A DNA stretch of 64,000 nt from positions 1,241,008 through 1,305,007 of the forward strand of contig NZ_CP014480.1 of the NCBI RefSeq assembly GCF_001580365.1, read 5' to 3'. Positions 1-10,766 of the stretch are shown piece after piece; the first letter of the stretch is position 1, and every line of letters begins with the position of its first letter. The stretch is from Kocuria turfanensis. Its GTDB lineage: Bacteria; Actinomycetota; Actinomycetes; Actinomycetales; Micrococcaceae. The notes below the pieces were generated by a model that saw only the letters and a program-made list of their open reading frames with translations, was not told where the DNA came from and did not search any database. Made by a program: the position numbers and the translations under genes.

Positions 1-501
1 GGTGTGGACGTCGTCGAGGTTGCGCACCGAGAGCGCGGCCACGTCGTCGTTGCGGTGCAGCACGACCAGCAGGTTCTTCCGGTCGGTGAGCCCGCGCAGG
101 GTCGCCATGGCGCCCTTCGTGCTGGGGACGGAGCCCTCGACGACGGCCTCCACGACGTGGATGCGGCCGTTGCGCGCCCGGTCCGAGAGGGCTCCGCGCA
201 GCGCGGCGGCCTTCATCTTCTTGGGCGTGCGCTGGCTGTAGTCGCGCGGGGTCGGCCCGTGCACCACGCCGCCGCCGGTCATGTGCGGGGCGCGGATCGA
301 GCCCTGGCGGGCGCGGCCGGTGCCCTTCTGCTTGAAGGGCTTGCGGCCGGCGCCGGAGACCTCGGCGCGGTTCTTGGTCTTGTGCGTGCCCTGGCGGGCG
401 GCCGCCAGCTGGGCGACGACGACCTGGTGCAGCAGCGGCACGTTGGTCTGGACGTCGAAGATCTCAGCGGGCAGGTCGACGTTGACGGTCTGAGTTGCCA
501 T
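1..501 (-). CDS. rplD: 50S ribosomal protein L4 (partial, C-terminus outside window)
   Basis: L4 is a primary 23S rRNA-binding protein whose extended loop lines the peptide exit tunnel. In many bacteria it also autoregulates the S10 operon. The frame starts [15 protein letters not shown] at an ATG (499-501) and stays open to the window edge, giving 167 residues of the usual 205-215. The tunnel-loop signature is present ([20 protein letters not shown], then [12 protein letters not shown] and [12 protein letters not shown]). It follows rplC after a 6-nt gap, as expected in an S10 operon (rpsJ-rplC-rplD). It is cut only by the window boundary. Confidence 0.97.
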   Translation of the reverse strand, partial: MATQTVNVDLPAEIFDVQTNVPLLHQVVVAQLAAARQGTHKTKNRAEVSGAGRKPFKQKGTGRARQGSIRAPHMTGGGVVHGPTPRDYSQRTPKKMKAAALRGALSDRARNGRIHVVEAVVEGSVPSTKGAMATLRGLTDRKNLLVVLHRNDDVAALSVRNLDDVHT

Positions 502-507
502 GGCCTA

Positions 508-1164
508 TCAGGCTCCCTTCACTGCGGTGCGGACGAGGACGACCGAACCCTTGGGGCCCGGCAGGGCGCCCTTGATGAGCAGCAGGGAGTTCTCGACGTC
601 CACGGCGTGAACCGTGAGGTTCTGCGTCGTGTGACGGACGGCGCCCATGCGGCCCGCCATGCGCATGCCCTTGAACACGCGAGCGGGGTAGGACGCGCCG
701 CCGATGGATCCCGGCTTGCGGTGGTTCTTGTGGGCGCCGTGGGACGCGCCGACGCCGGAGAAGCCGTGACGCTTCATCACACCGGCCGTGCCCTTGCCCT
801 TGGTCTTGCCGATGACGTCGACCTTCTGGCCGGCCTCGAAGAGCTCGACGGAGAGCTCCTGGCCCAGCTCGTAGGTGTCGGCGTCCGCGGTGCGGAGCTC
901 GACGACGTGGCGGCGGGGGGTGACGCCGGCCTTCTCGAAGTGGCCGGCCAGCGGCTGGGTCACCTTGCGGGGGTCGATCGCACCGAACCCGATCTGCACG
1001 GCCGAGTAGCCGTCCCGGTCCTGGTTGCGCAGCTGGGTCACGACGTTGGAGTCCGCCTTGACGACGGTCACCGGCACGAACTTCCCGTTCTCGTCCCAGA
1101 CCTGGGTCATGCCGAGCTTGGTGCCCAGCAGGCCCTTCACCTGGCGTTCGAAAGTGGTAGTCAT
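508..1164 (-). CDS. rplC: 50S ribosomal protein L3
   Basis: L3 binds 23S rRNA near the peptidyl-transferase centre and the 3' end. The 218-residue product has the usual actinobacterial length. Recognisable blocks are the start [19 protein letters not shown], the central glycine/basic loop ([16 protein letters not shown], then [16 protein letters not shown]) that reaches the catalytic centre, and [20 protein letters not shown]. It lies 16 nt after rpsJ and 6 nt before rplD in the S10 operon. The start is an ATG preceded by an AGAGGA-like ribosome site. Confidence 0.98.
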   Translation of the reverse strand: MTTTFERQVKGLLGTKLGMTQVWDENGKFVPVTVVKADSNVVTQLRNQDRDGYSAVQIGFGAIDPRKVTQPLAGHFEKAGVTPRRHVVELRTADADTYELGQELSVELFEAGQKVDVIGKTKGKGTAGVMKRHGFSGVGASHGAHKNHRKPGSIGGASYPARVFKGMRMAGRMGAVRHTTQNLTVHAVDVENSLLLIKGALPGPKGSVVLVRTAVKGA

Positions 1165-1180
1165 TGGGATGCGATCCTCT

Positions 1181-1489
1181 TTACAGCTTGATTTCGATGT
1201 TCACGTCAGCCGGCAGGTCGAGGCGCATGAGCGAGTCGACGGCCTTCGGCGTGGGGTCGATGATGTCGATCAGCCGCTTGTGGGTGCGCATCTCGAAGTG
1301 CTCACGGCTGTCCTTGTACTTGTGCGGCGAGCGGATGACGCAGTACACGTTCTTCTCCGTGGGCAGCGGCACGGGGCCGACCACCGTGGCGCCTGCGCGC
1401 GTCACCGTCTCAACGATCTTCCGGGCCGAGACGTCGATGACCTCGTGGTCGTACGACTTCAGCCGGATGCGGATTTTCTGTCCCGCCAT
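1181..1489 (-). CDS. rpsJ: 30S ribosomal protein S10 (NusE)
   Basis: S10 is a 30S head protein and, as NusE, a transcription antitermination factor that contacts NusG and NusB. The 102-residue protein begins [19 protein letters not shown] and contains the loop [20 protein letters not shown] and the ending [12 protein letters not shown], which match the family throughout. The ATG at 1487-1489 was chosen because homology begins there; upstream in-frame sequence is low-complexity. It is the first gene of the S10 operon, with a leader of about 330 nt behind a candidate promoter at 1827-1855. Confidence 0.98.
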
Positions 1490-1826
1490 GGCGTCGTGAC
1501 TCTCTTTCTTCAAGTACTTCCCTGTGACGGAGCATGTGCTCCTTGTGCATGGCGCCGCCTGCTGGGCGCCCCTCCACGCAGACTGAATCCGGAATCCTCC
1601 GGGTTCCTCACCCTGCTGGAGCTCCGACCCCCGAACTCGGGCGTGTCGCCGCGTGCAGCACACGCGGGCGCACCGAATCCGCTGAACGGGGTGGGCTGTA
1701 TGTGGTCCGTACGTGGCAGCGTCTCGGGCAGCTGGCCCTCGGTTCTGCTTCGGGTCCCGACGACTTCTCGGGTGGTGCCGGTTCGAACCGCTGAGAGCAC
1801 ACGTCGGCGCTTGAACAACGTCGTCC
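1490..1826 (-). promoter_or_regulatory. Long untranslated leader of the S10 operon
   Basis: About 330 nt separate the candidate promoter from rpsJ and contain no convincing gene on either strand. A short inverted repeat (GGAGCATGTGCTCC, 1529-1542) lies 40 nt upstream of the start. Long S10 leaders are regulated by L4 in some bacteria, but I see no recognisable L4-binding structure, so a regulatory role is inference from length alone. Confidence 0.4.
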
Positions 1827-1855
1827 ATCCTGCCAGAGATGGGCACCCGGTGCAA
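1827..1855 (-). promoter_or_regulatory. Candidate S10 operon promoter
   Basis: Minus strand: -35 TTGCAC (1850-1855), 17-nt spacer, -10 CAGGAT (1827-1832). The blocks TTGCACCGG and AGGATGGACGAC recur almost exactly in the tRNA-Trp/secE promoter at 34797-34826, which supports both. Confidence 0.6.
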
Positions 1856-1996
1856 ACGCACGCGGGCCCGCACCGCCCCGCCGGCGCCCGGGCGTACCCG
1901 ACCGTGCCGCAACCGTGAGGGTTCCGCGACCCGCGCCGGCGGGGGCGGCCGTATCCTGGCCGTGTCCGCGCACCGACGTCCGGGGAGATGGTTCCC

Positions 1997-2380
1997 ATGC
2001 TGTCCACCACGCGACTGGTCGCGATCGTGCCCGTGCGGGACCTCGACCGCGCCCGGAACTTCTACGAGCAGACCCTCGGCCTCTCCCCCGGCGACGCCCC
2101 CGACCCGGAGGGCGTGCTGTTCAGCGACGACGGGCACACCGGTCTGCAGCTGCTGCTGCGCCCGGACGCGCCCGTGTCGGAGCTGACGCAGGCCAGCTTC
2201 GAGGTCCCCGACGTCGAGGCCGCGGTCCGGGAGCTCGAGGGCCGGGGCGTGCGCTTCGAGGACTACGACCTCCCCGGCCTGCGGACCGTGGACCACGTGG
2301 CCACCGCGGAGGGGATGCGGGCCGCCTGGTTCACCGACTCCGAGGGCAACATCCTGTGCCTGCACCAGCGGACCGGCTGA
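1997..2380 (+). CDS. VOC-superfamily (glyoxalase/dioxygenase fold) protein
   Basis: This is a small vicinal-oxygen-chelate protein of 127 residues, the usual length for a single glyoxalase-like domain. It begins [29 protein letters not shown], with later [18 protein letters not shown] and [15 protein letters not shown]; the last contains the GN-containing final beta strand typical of the fold. The exact reaction cannot be told. An ATG at 1988 directly abuts GGGGAG (1982-1987), so the second ATG at 1997, with a 9-nt spacing, is the better start. It is the only plus-strand gene inside the ribosomal cluster and sits between tuf and rpsJ. Confidence 0.85.
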
Positions 2381-2396
2381 GCCGGCCCCGGACATG

Positions 2397-2437
2397 GCAG
2401 GACCCCCCGCCGCTGCTCGAGCGACGGGGGGTCCTGC
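2397..2437. terminator. Bidirectional hairpin terminator between the VOC gene and tuf
   Basis: A perfect 13-bp stem (GCAGGACCCCCCG at 2397-2409 with 2425-2437) has a 15-nt loop. It lies between the converging ends of the plus-strand VOC gene and minus-strand tuf, with no clear T-tract on either side. Confidence 0.75.
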
Positions 2438-2461
2438 TGATCGGCAAGGAGCCCGGAGGGA

Positions 2462-3652
<1,191 letters not shown>

Positions 3653-3753
3653 GGTTGTTCCTCCTAGAACATTTGTCGAAACTTGCTCAGCACTACCCCA
3701 CCGGGTGTTGGTCGGGGGGAGCTGAGGCACTCAGCAGTACTGAAACCTCTGCA

Positions 3754-3783
3754 AGTCTACTTTGGCTGTGCGTGATTGATGAA
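3754..3783 (-). promoter_or_regulatory. Candidate internal tuf promoter
   Basis: In the 159-nt fusA-tuf gap, the minus strand has a good -10 TAGACT (3754-3759) and a weak -35 TTCATC (3778-3783) at an 18-nt spacing. Separate tuf promoters are common, but the -35 match is poor. Confidence 0.35.
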
Positions 3784-3811
3784 ATTCCCGGCCGGGGCCG
3801 AGGGGTGGTGC

Positions 3812-5926
3812 CTACTCGCCGCGGTTCTTCTGCACGATCTCCTCGGCGACGGCCTTCGGGACCTCCGAGTAGCTGTCGAACTGCATCGAGTACACGGCGC
3901 GGCCCTGGGTCTTGGACCGGAGGTCGCCGATGTAGCCGAACATCTCCGACAGCGGCACGAGGGCGCTGACCAGCTTGACGCCGCTGACGTCCTCCATGGA
4001 CTGGATCTGGCCGCGGCGGGAGTTCAGGTCGCCGATGACCTCGCCCATGTACTCCTCGGGGGTGCGCACCTCGACCGCCATGAGCGGCTCGAGGAGCACG
4101 GGCTGCGCCTTGCGGGCACCCTCCTTGAAGACCATGGAGCCGGCGATCTTGAACGCCATCTCGGAGGAGTCGACGTCGTGGTACGCGCCGTCCAGCAGCG
4201 TGGCCTTGACGCCCACGACCGGGTAGCCGGCGAGGATGCCGAGCCGCATGGCGTCCTGGATGCCCGCGTCCACGGAGGGGATGTACTCGCGGGGCACGCG
4301 ACCGCCCGTGACCTTGTTGTCGAACTCGTAGAGCTCCTCGGCGTCCAGCGGGATCGGCTCGAAGGCCACCTGCACCTTGGCGAACTGACCGGACCCACCG
4401 GTCTGCTTCTTGTGCGTGTAGTCGATCTTCTCGACGGCCTTCTTGATCGTCTCGCGGTAGGCCACCTGGGGCTTGCCGACGTTGGCCTCGACCTTGAACT
4501 CGCGCTTCATGCGGTCCACCAGGATGTCCAGGTGGAGCTCGCCCATGCCGCCTATCTCGGTCTGGCCGGTCTCCTCGTTGAGGGACACGGTGAACGTGGG
4601 GTCCTCGGCGGAGAGCTTCTGGATCGCGACGGAGAGCTTCTCCTGGTCGCCCTTGGTCTTCGGCTCGATGGCCACCGAGATGACCGGGTCCGGGAAGGAC
4701 ATGGACTCCAGCACGATCGGGTTCTGGAGGTCGCACAGGGTGTCGCCCGTGGTGGTGTCCTTGAGCCCGATGGCGGCGTAGATGTGGCCGGCCTGGATGG
4801 TGTCGACCGGGTTCTCCTTGTTGGAGTGCATCTGGAACAGCTTGCCGATGCGCTCCTTCTTGCCCTTGGTGGAGTTCAGCACCTGGTCGCCGTTGCCGGC
4901 CTTGCCGGAGTACACGCGGATGTAGGTCAGCTGCCCGTAGAAGGGGTGGGTGGCGACCTTGAACGCGAGGGCGGAGAACGGCGCGGTCGAGTCGACCGGG
5001 CGGGTGAGGATCTCCTCCTCGTCGTTGAGCGCGTGGCCCTCGACGTTGGGCACGTCCAGCGGGGACGGCAGGAAGTCGATCACGGCGTCGAGCATCGGCT
5101 GCACGCCGCGGTTCTTGAACGCGGAGCCGCACAGCACGGGGTAGGCCTGCGAGTTGATGGTCAGCTTGCGGATGCCGGCCTTCAGCTCGTCGAGGGTCAG
5201 CTCCTCGCCGCCGAGGTACTTCTCCATCAGGTCGTCGTCGGCCTCGGCCACGGCCTCGACCAGCTCGTTGCGGTACTGCTCGGCCCGCTCCTGGAGATCG
5301 GCGGGGATCTCCTCGATCTCGTACTTGGCGCCCATGGAGACGTCGCCCTTGGAGTCGCCGGGCCACACGAAGGCCTTCATGGTGAGCAGGTCGACCACGC
5401 CGGTGAACGCGGACTCGGAGCCGATCGGCAGCTGCATGACCAGCGGCTTGGCGCCGAGGCGGTTGATGATGGTGTCGACGGTGAAGTAGAAGTCGGCGCC
5501 CAGCTTGTCCATCTTGTTGACGAAGCAGATGCGGGGGACGTCGTACTTGTCGGCCTGGCGCCAGACCGTCTCCGACTGGGGCTCGACGCCCTCCTTGCCG
5601 TCGAAGACGGCAACGGCGCCGTCGAGCACGCGCAGGGAGCGCTCGACCTCGACCGTGAAGTCCACGTGGCCGGGGGTGTCGATGATGTTGATCTGGTTGT
5701 CGTGCCAGTAGCAGGACGTCGCGGCCGACGTGATGGTGATGCCGCGCTCCTGCTCCTGCGCCATCCAGTCCATGGTGGAGGCACCATCGTGGGTCTCGCC
5801 GATCTTGTGGGAGATACCGGTGTAGAACAGGATGCGTTCGGTGGTGGTGGTCTTCCCGGCATCGATGTGGGCCATGATGCCGATGTTGCGGACCTTCTTG
5901 AGGTCGGTAAGCACGTCAAGTGCCAC
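3812..5926 (-). CDS. fusA: Elongation factor G
   Basis: EF-G is the translocation GTPase and also works in ribosome recycling. The product is 704 residues, standard for the family. Visible motifs are [15 protein letters not shown] (P-loop), [11 protein letters not shown] (switch I), [30 protein letters not shown] and, in domain [18 protein letters not shown]. Translation starts at a GTG ([16 protein letters not shown]) preceded by AAGGGA. It lies 69 nt after rpsG, with a strong hairpin in that gap, and upstream of tuf in the str operon. Confidence 0.98.
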   Translation of the reverse strand: MALDVLTDLKKVRNIGIMAHIDAGKTTTTERILFYTGISHKIGETHDGASTMDWMAQEQERGITITSAATSCYWHDNQINIIDTPGHVDFTVEVERSLRVLDGAVAVFDGKEGVEPQSETVWRQADKYDVPRICFVNKMDKLGADFYFTVDTIINRLGAKPLVMQLPIGSESAFTGVVDLLTMKAFVWPGDSKGDVSMGAKYEIEEIPADLQERAEQYRNELVEAVAEADDDLMEKYLGGEELTLDELKAGIRKLTINSQAYPVLCGSAFKNRGVQPMLDAVIDFLPSPLDVPNVEGHALNDEEEILTRPVDSTAPFSALAFKVATHPFYGQLTYIRVYSGKAGNGDQVLNSTKGKKERIGKLFQMHSNKENPVDTIQAGHIYAAIGLKDTTTGDTLCDLQNPIVLESMSFPDPVISVAIEPKTKGDQEKLSVAIQKLSAEDPTFTVSLNEETGQTEIGGMGELHLDILVDRMKREFKVEANVGKPQVAYRETIKKAVEKIDYTHKKQTGGSGQFAKVQVAFEPIPLDAEELYEFDNKVTGGRVPREYIPSVDAGIQDAMRLGILAGYPVVGVKATLLDGAYHDVDSSEMAFKIAGSMVFKEGARKAQPVLLEPLMAVEVRTPEEYMGEVIGDLNSRRGQIQSMEDVSGVKLVSALVPLSEMFGYIGDLRSKTQGRAVYSMQFDSYSEVPKAVAEEIVQKNRGE

Positions 5927-5954
5927 GGTGTTTCCCTTCAGGAGATGGTGCCGG

Positions 5955-5986
5955 CGGCCTGTCGGCCCGGTGGGGCCGACAGGCCG
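5955..5986 (-). terminator. Intercistronic hairpin between rpsG and fusA
   Basis: A perfect 14-bp stem (CGGCCTGTCGGCCC at 5955-5968 with 5973-5986) has a GGTG loop. It lies inside the str operon, so it may lower downstream expression or stabilise the processed rpsL-rpsG mRNA rather than end transcription. There is no T-tract. Confidence 0.55.
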
Positions 5987-5995
5987 AAGAAGATT

Positions 5996-6466
5996 CTACC
6001 AGCGGTAGTGGGCGAAGGCCTTGTTGGACTCCGCCATCTTGTGGGTGTCCTCGCGGCGCTTCACGGCGGCACCGAGACCGTTGGACGCGTCCAGGATCTC
6101 GTTCTGCAGACGCTCCGTCATGGTGTTCTCGCGGCGGAGCTTGGAGTAGCCCACGAGCCAGCGCAGGGACAGGGCCTGGGCGCGGCCGGGCTTGACCTCC
6201 ACGGGCACCTGGTAGGTGGCGCCGCCGACGCGGCGGGACTTCACCTCGAGGGCCGGCTTGACGTTCTCCAGGGCCTTCTTGAGGGTGGCGACGGGATCGG
6301 CGCCGGTCTTGCCGCGGACGCCCTCGAGGGCGCCGTAGACGATGCGCTCGGCGGTGGACTTCTTGCCGTCCTGGAGGACCTTGTTGATCAGCTGCGTGAC
6401 GACCGGGGAGCTGTAGACCGGGTCGACGACGAGCGGGCGCTTGGGAGCGGGACCCTTACGAGGCAT
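5996..6466 (-). CDS. rpsG: 30S ribosomal protein S7
   Basis: S7 nucleates assembly of the 30S head and contacts E-site tRNA. The product has 156 residues, the standard length. It begins [20 protein letters not shown] and contains [39 protein letters not shown] and the ending KAFAHYRW. Its ATG overlaps the rpsL stop by one nucleotide (TAATG), so the two are translationally coupled in the str operon. S7 is the classical autoregulator of this operon in E. coli; no such site is identifiable here. Confidence 0.98.
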   Translation of the reverse strand: MPRKGPAPKRPLVVDPVYSSPVVTQLINKVLQDGKKSTAERIVYGALEGVRGKTGADPVATLKKALENVKPALEVKSRRVGGATYQVPVEVKPGRAQALSLRWLVGYSKLRRENTMTERLQNEILDASNGLGAAVKRREDTHKMAESNKAFAHYRW

Positions 6467-6840
6467 TACTTCTTCTCCTTCTTGGCGCCGTAGCGGGAAC
6501 GGGCCTGCTGGCGGCCCTTGACACCCTGGGTGTCGAGCGCGCCGCGGACGATCTTGTAGCGGACACCGGGGAGGTCCTTCACGCGACCGCCGCGGACGAG
6601 CACGATGGAGTGCTCCTGGAGGTTGTGGCCCTCACCGGGGATGTAGGCCGTGACCTCGATGCCGCCGTTGAGCTTCACGCGGGCGACCTTGCGCAGCGCG
6701 GAGTTCGGCTTCTTGGGGGTGGTGGTGTACACGCGGGTGCACACACCGCGCTTCATGGGGCTGCCCTTGAGTGCGGGCGCCTTGGTCTTGACGACCTTCG
6801 GGGTCCGGCCCTTGCGGACCAGCTGCTGGATTGTAGGCAC
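6466..6840 (-). CDS. rpsL: 30S ribosomal protein S12
   Basis: S12 sits at the decoding centre and is the streptomycin-resistance locus. The 124-residue product starts at a GTG ([11 protein letters not shown]) at 6838-6840, with AGGAGA a few bases upstream. The streptomycin-determining loops are wild-type by eye: [18 protein letters not shown] (K43 region) and [18 protein letters not shown] (K88/P91 region). It is the first gene of the str operon and overlaps rpsG by one base. Confidence 0.98.
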   Translation of the reverse strand: MPTIQQLVRKGRTPKVVKTKAPALKGSPMKRGVCTRVYTTTPKKPNSALRKVARVKLNGGIEVTAYIPGEGHNLQEHSIVLVRGGRVKDLPGVRYKIVRGALDTQGVKGRQQARSRYGAKKEKK

Positions 6841-7155
6841 AGTGTCTCCTGATTGGACGGGCCGCGGCAGCGGCCCGCTGGATGGTCGGCTCCCCCGCGA
6901 CCGGCCGGGGCCGGGAACGGGTGCAGCGCCTGGCGTGGACCCGGCGGGCGGGCACCACGGCGTCCGCGCTGCCGGCACGTGGGCAGACGAAAAGGATGGC
7001 ATTTTGGTACACACCGCGTACCAGAGGACCGAGTCCGTTCTGCCATTGATTCCCGCGGCCCCCGGCGGCGCTGGTGAGCGCCGGCGGACGACCGTGCAAT
7101 TCCTCGACAGCCTATCAGACCGGCCCGCCCGGGCGGAACAGGGGGCCGGGCGGGC
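6841..7155 (-). promoter_or_regulatory. str operon leader and promoter region
   Basis: These 315 nt between pcaR and rpsL hold no credible gene. The best promoter candidate on the minus strand is TTCCGC (7133-7138), an 18-nt spacer and TAGGCT (7109-7114), just beyond the pcaR stop. It would give a leader of about 260 nt. A small inverted repeat, GGTAC-N7-GTACC (7006-7022), lies within it. The -35 is a weak match. Confidence 0.4.
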
Positions 7156-7968
7156 TCAGCGCCCGGTCGCGGCGAGGTCCGCGGAGATCCGCCGGGCGCA
7201 CTCGAGCAGGGCCGGGACGACGTCGCGCACGGGGTCCCCCGCGCTGGCCCCGGGCATGCCCACGCGCATGGACACGTTGACGGCCGCGACCACGCGTCCC
7301 GTCCGGTCCGTGACGGGGGCGGCGACCGAGCGCAGGCCGATCTCCAGCTCCTGGTCCACGAGCGCCCACCCCTGGGCGCGGACCCGCTGCAGGTCGGCCT
7401 CCAGGGCGGCGGGGTCGGTGAGGGTGTGCTCGGTGAGGCGCTCCAGCCGGGCCGTGCGCAGGTACTCGGCGCGCCGCTGGGCGTCGAGGCCGGCGAGCAG
7501 GACCCGGCCCATGGACGTGGCGTGGGCCGGGAAGCGGGTGCCGACGGCGATCGCCACGGTCATGATCCGGTGCGTGGACACCCGGGCCACGTAGACGATG
7601 TCGGAGCCGTCCAGCACGGAGGCGGAGGTGGACTCCTCGACCTGCGCGGACAGCGCCTCCAGGTGCGGTCCGGCCAGGGCCGGCAGCGACAGCGCGGAGA
7701 GGTAGGAGAAGCCCAGCCGCAGCACCCGGGGGGTGAGCTCGAACAGGCGCCCGTCGGTGCGGACGTAGCCCAGCTCCTCCAGCGTCAGCAGGAACCGGCG
7801 CGCGGTCGCCCGGGTCAGGCCGGTGCGCCGGGCCACGTCGCTGAGGGTCATGCGGGGGTGCCGGGCGTCGAAGGCGGTGATCACCTGCAGCCCGCGGGCG
7901 AGCGACTGCACGAACTGCCCGGGCGCCCCCCGCTCCTCCGCGGGCTCGGTCCGGTCCTGCTCGGTCAT
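7156..7968 (-). CDS. pcaR: IclR-family regulator of the PcaR/PcaU/PobR type
   Basis: This predicted transcriptional regulator of protocatechuate catabolism usually responds to beta-ketoadipate or protocatechuate. It has 270 residues. The N-terminal winged helix-turn-helix (FVQSLARGLQVITAF, then MTLSDVARRTGLTRATARRF) closely matches the PcaR/PcaU/PobR subgroup, and an IclR effector domain follows from about residue 95 (GSDIVYVARVS, FPAHATSMGRVLLAGL). The ATG at 7968 has AGGAGG nearby. It is the last gene of the pca block, after pcaJ and a strong hairpin. Its likely target is the paired GTNCG-N5-CGNAC site upstream of pcaH; the assignment to that site is inference. Confidence 0.85.
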   Translation of the reverse strand: MTEQDRTEPAEERGAPGQFVQSLARGLQVITAFDARHPRMTLSDVARRTGLTRATARRFLLTLEELGYVRTDGRLFELTPRVLRLGFSYLSALSLPALAGPHLEALSAQVEESTSASVLDGSDIVYVARVSTHRIMTVAIAVGTRFPAHATSMGRVLLAGLDAQRRAEYLRTARLERLTEHTLTDPAALEADLQRVRAQGWALVDQELEIGLRSVAAPVTDRTGRVVAAVNVSMRVGMPGASAGDPVRDVVPALLECARRISADLAATGR

Positions 7969-7992
7969 CGGTGGCCTCCTCGGAGCCTGGGG

Positions 7993-8021
7993 CGGGTGCG
8001 CGGCGGGCCGCCGCGCACCCG
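7993..8021 (-). terminator. Hairpin between pcaJ and pcaR
   Basis: A perfect 13-bp stem (CGGGTGCGCGGCG at 7993-8005 with 8009-8021) has a 3-nt loop, placed right after the pcaJ stop. There is no T-tract. It probably ends or attenuates the pca transcript ahead of pcaR. Confidence 0.6.
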
Positions 8022-8035
8022 GTGCCGCGCCGTGC

Positions 8036-8767
8036 TCAGCGGGCGGGCCGGAGCGGGACGTCGACGATCCGCCGGAGCTCCTCGAAGCTCGTGCCGAAGG
8101 TCTCGCGCACGCTCACCCCGTCCTCCTCCACGAGGAACACGGCCTGGTCGGTGTAGATCCGGGACACGCAGCCCACGCCGGTGAGCGGCATGGTGCACCG
8201 CTCCACCAGCTTGGCCTGTCCTCCCCGGCTCTGCAACGACATCATCACGAAGGTCTGCTTGGCCCCGGTGGCGAGGTCCATGGCCCCGCCCACGGCGGGG
8301 ATCGCGTCGGGCTTGCCGGTGTGCCAGTTGGCGAGGTTGCCGTGCACGTCCACCTGGAAGGCCCCGAGCACGCAGCAGTCGAGGTGGCCGCCGCGCATCA
8401 TGGCGAAGGAGTCGGCGTGGTGGAAGTAGGAGCACCCGGGGGTCTCGAGCACGGGGATCTTGCCGGCGTTGATGAGGTCGGGGTCCACATCCTCGCCCTG
8501 GGCCGCGGGGCCCATGCCGAGCATGCCGTTCTCGGTGTGCAGGGTGACGTCGTCCTCGGCGGTGAGGTGGTCGGCCACGAGGGTCGGCTGCCCGATCCCC
8601 AGGTTGACGTAGGACCCCGCCGGGATGTCCCGGGCCACCACGCGGGCCAGCTCCTCCGGGCGCAGGGGCGTCGCCGACGTCATGGGCACGACGCCCGCGC
8701 GGTCCTCGCCCGTGCGGGCGGTCCCGTCCGTGCCGGTGTTCGGGTCCGTGCCGGTGTGCTCGCTCAT
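8036..8767 (-). CDS. pcaJ: 3-oxoadipate CoA-transferase, subunit B
   Basis: This subunit works with PcaI to transfer CoA from succinyl-CoA to beta-ketoadipate, the penultimate step of the protocatechuate branch. It has 243 residues. Family motifs are VNLGIGQPTLVADHL and HTENGMLGMGPAA, the latter holding the catalytic glutamate of the ENG motif, followed by PGCSYFHHADSFAMMRGGHLD. The first 28 residues are a Gly/Thr-rich extension not typical of the family. The start at 8767 is nevertheless supported by AGGAG 8 nt upstream, while an internal Met at 8683 lacks a good site. It starts one base after the pcaI stop. Confidence 0.93.
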   Translation of the reverse strand: MSEHTGTDPNTGTDGTARTGEDRAGVVPMTSATPLRPEELARVVARDIPAGSYVNLGIGQPTLVADHLTAEDDVTLHTENGMLGMGPAAQGEDVDPDLINAGKIPVLETPGCSYFHHADSFAMMRGGHLDCCVLGAFQVDVHGNLANWHTGKPDAIPAVGGAMDLATGAKQTFVMMSLQSRGGQAKLVERCTMPLTGVGCVSRIYTDQAVFLVEEDGVSVRETFGTSFEELRRIVDVPLRPAR

Positions 8768-8768
8768 G

Positions 8769-9461
8769 TCAGAGCTCCTCTCGGGGGTCGGTCCGGGCCG
8801 GGTCGGCGATCCGCACGACCGTGTCCACGTAGATGCCGGGGGTGACGACGACCTCGGGATCGAGCGCCCCGCGGGCGACGACCTCGGTGACCTGCACGAT
8901 CGAGGTGGTGGCCGCCGCGGCCATGACGGGGCCGAAGTTGCGCGCGGTCTTGCGGTAGACGAGGTTGCCCGCCCGGTCGGCGACGTGCGCCTTGGTCAGG
9001 GAGAAGTCGGCCCTGATGGGGTGCTCCAGGACGTAGTGCCGGCCGTCGATCTCCCGGACCTCCTTGCCCTCGGCCAGCGGGGTCCCGTAGCCGGTGGGCG
9101 TGAAGAACGCCCCGATGCCGGCCCCGGCGGCGCGGATCCGCTCGGCCAGGTTGCCCTGGGGCACGACCTCGAGCTCGATCTGCCCGGCACGGTACTTCTC
9201 GTCGAAGTGCCACGAGTCGGACTGGCGCGGGAAGGAGCAGATGATCTTCCGGACCCGGCCCAGCCCGATGAGCCGGGCCAGCCCGACGTCACCGTTGCCC
9301 GCGTTGTTGTTGACGACGGTCAGATCGGTCGCGCCGTGGTCGATCAGCGCGTCGATGAGCTCGACGGGCTGGCCGGCCACGCCGAAGCCGCCGATCATGA
9401 CGGTGGCGCCGTCGTGGATGCCGGCCACGGCCTGCGCGCAGCTCTCTGCGATGTGCAGCAT
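8769..9461 (-). CDS. pcaI: 3-oxoadipate CoA-transferase, subunit A
   Basis: This is the partner of PcaJ in the succinyl-CoA:3-oxoadipate CoA-transferase. It has 230 residues. The fold signature is visible as IHDGATVMIGGFGVAGQP, DLTVVNNNAGNGDVGLARL and GIGAFFTPTGYGTPLAEGK. An ATG with GAAGGAAGG about 9 nt upstream is the start. It lies 46 nt after pcaF and one base before pcaJ, so pcaF-pcaI-pcaJ probably form one transcriptional unit. The chemistry is assigned from family and context; SCOT-type enzymes for other 3-oxoacids look similar, but the pca setting decides. Confidence 0.93.
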   Translation of the reverse strand: MLHIAESCAQAVAGIHDGATVMIGGFGVAGQPVELIDALIDHGATDLTVVNNNAGNGDVGLARLIGLGRVRKIICSFPRQSDSWHFDEKYRAGQIELEVVPQGNLAERIRAAGAGIGAFFTPTGYGTPLAEGKEVREIDGRHYVLEHPIRADFSLTKAHVADRAGNLVYRKTARNFGPVMAAAATTSIVQVTEVVARGALDPEVVVTPGIYVDTVVRIADPARTDPREEL

Positions 9462-9507
9462 GCGATGTGCCTTCCTTCGGTGGTCTGTGCGACGCCCGGC
9501 CCGGGTC

Positions 9508-10701
9508 TCAGGCGTTCTCGTTCTCGAGCACGACGGCCAGCCCCTGGCCCACGCCGATGCAGATGGCCGCCACGCCCCAGCGCTGCCCCGAGTCCCGCAG
9601 TGACTTCGCCAGGGCGCCGAGGATCCGGGTGCCGGAGGCCCCGAGCGGGTGGCCGATCGCGATGGCCCCGCCGTGCCGGTTGACGATCTCCGGGTCGACG
9701 CCCCACGCGTCGAGACAGGCCAGGGACTGGGCGGCGAAGGCCTCGTTGAGCTCCACGGCCGCGACGTCGTCCCAGGTGATGCCGGCGCGCTTCAGGGCCA
9801 GGTTGGCGGCCTCCACCGGGGCGAAGCCGAAGTACTGGGGTTCGTTGGCGGCCGCGGCGCGCCCGGCGATCCGGGCCAGCGGCGCCAGGCCGGTGAGCTC
9901 GGCGGCCCGCGCGGAGCCCAGCAGGGCGGCCGAGGCCCCGTCGTTGAGCGGGGAGGCGTTGCCGGCGGTCACGGTGCCGCCCTGCTCCGGGGTGCGGAAG
10001 ACGGTCCGCAGCCCGCCCAGCCTCTCGACGGTGGAGGAGGCCCGCACGGACTCGTCGCGGGCCAGCTCCGTGCCGGGCACCGGGACGGTGAGGTCGTCGT
10101 AGAAGCCCTCGTCCCAGGCCTGCTGGGTGCGCTGGTGGGAGCGGAACGCGAACTCGTCCATCCGCTCGCGGGTGATCCCGTGCCGTGCGGCCAGCTGCTC
10201 CGTGGCCTCCCCCAGCGAGACCGTCCACGCCGGGTTCATCCTCTGGTTGACCAGCCGCCAGCCCAGCGTGGTGGAGGCCAGGGCCAGGTCCCCGGCCGGG
10301 TAGGGCTTCTCCGTCTTCGGCAGCACCCAGGGCGCCCGGCTCATCGACTCGACGCCGCCGACGAGCATCACGTCGGCCTCGCCGGCGCCGATCTGCCGGG
10401 AGGCGATGATCGCCGCGTCCAGGGAGGAGCCGCAGAGGCGGTTGACGGTGGTGCCGGGGATCCCCACCGGCAGGCCGGCCAGCAGGGTGGCCATCCGGGC
10501 GACGTTGCGGTTCTCCTCGCCGGCGCCGTTGGCGTTGCCGAGGACCACCTCGTCGATCGCGGCCGGGTCCAGCCCGGGGGCGCGCCTCACCTGCTCGCCG
10601 ATCACCAGGGCGGCCAGGTCGTCGGGGCGCACCCCGGCCAGGGCTCCGCCGAAGCGGCCGAACGGGGTGCGCACGGCGTCGTAGATGTAGGCCTCGGTCA
10701 T
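9508..10701 (-). CDS. pcaF: 3-oxoadipyl-CoA thiolase
   Basis: This thiolase cleaves beta-ketoadipyl-CoA to succinyl-CoA and acetyl-CoA, the last step of the pathway. It has 397 residues. The catalytic nucleophile is Cys90 in TVNRLCGSSLDAA; the His of GGAIAIGHPLGASG and the second Cys of AAICIGVGQG are present. It opens with the typical MTEAYIYDAVRTPFGRFGGAL. A generic acetyl-CoA acetyltransferase would look much the same, so the PcaF call leans on its neighbours: pcaC 65 nt upstream and pcaI 46 nt downstream. Confidence 0.92.
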   Translation of the reverse strand: MTEAYIYDAVRTPFGRFGGALAGVRPDDLAALVIGEQVRRAPGLDPAAIDEVVLGNANGAGEENRNVARMATLLAGLPVGIPGTTVNRLCGSSLDAAIIASRQIGAGEADVMLVGGVESMSRAPWVLPKTEKPYPAGDLALASTTLGWRLVNQRMNPAWTVSLGEATEQLAARHGITRERMDEFAFRSHQRTQQAWDEGFYDDLTVPVPGTELARDESVRASSTVERLGGLRTVFRTPEQGGTVTAGNASPLNDGASAALLGSARAAELTGLAPLARIAGRAAAANEPQYFGFAPVEAANLALKRAGITWDDVAAVELNEAFAAQSLACLDAWGVDPEIVNRHGGAIAIGHPLGASGTRILGALAKSLRDSGQRWGVAAICIGVGQGLAVVLENENA

Positions 10702-10766
10702 GGGGTTCCTCGCTTGCGTCGGGGCGGGTCGGTCACGGGGTGTCGGGCGGGGGAAGCGGCGGGCGG

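Noticed and set aside
1760..1800. GGTTCGAACC near 1778, resembling a tRNA T-loop
   Set aside because: No acceptor, D or anticodon arms can be built around it on either strand.
3776..6493. A 905-codon plus-strand open frame across fusA and rpsG
   Set aside because: It is antisense to fusA/rpsG. The composition is typical of a mirror frame, and it has no homology I can recognise.
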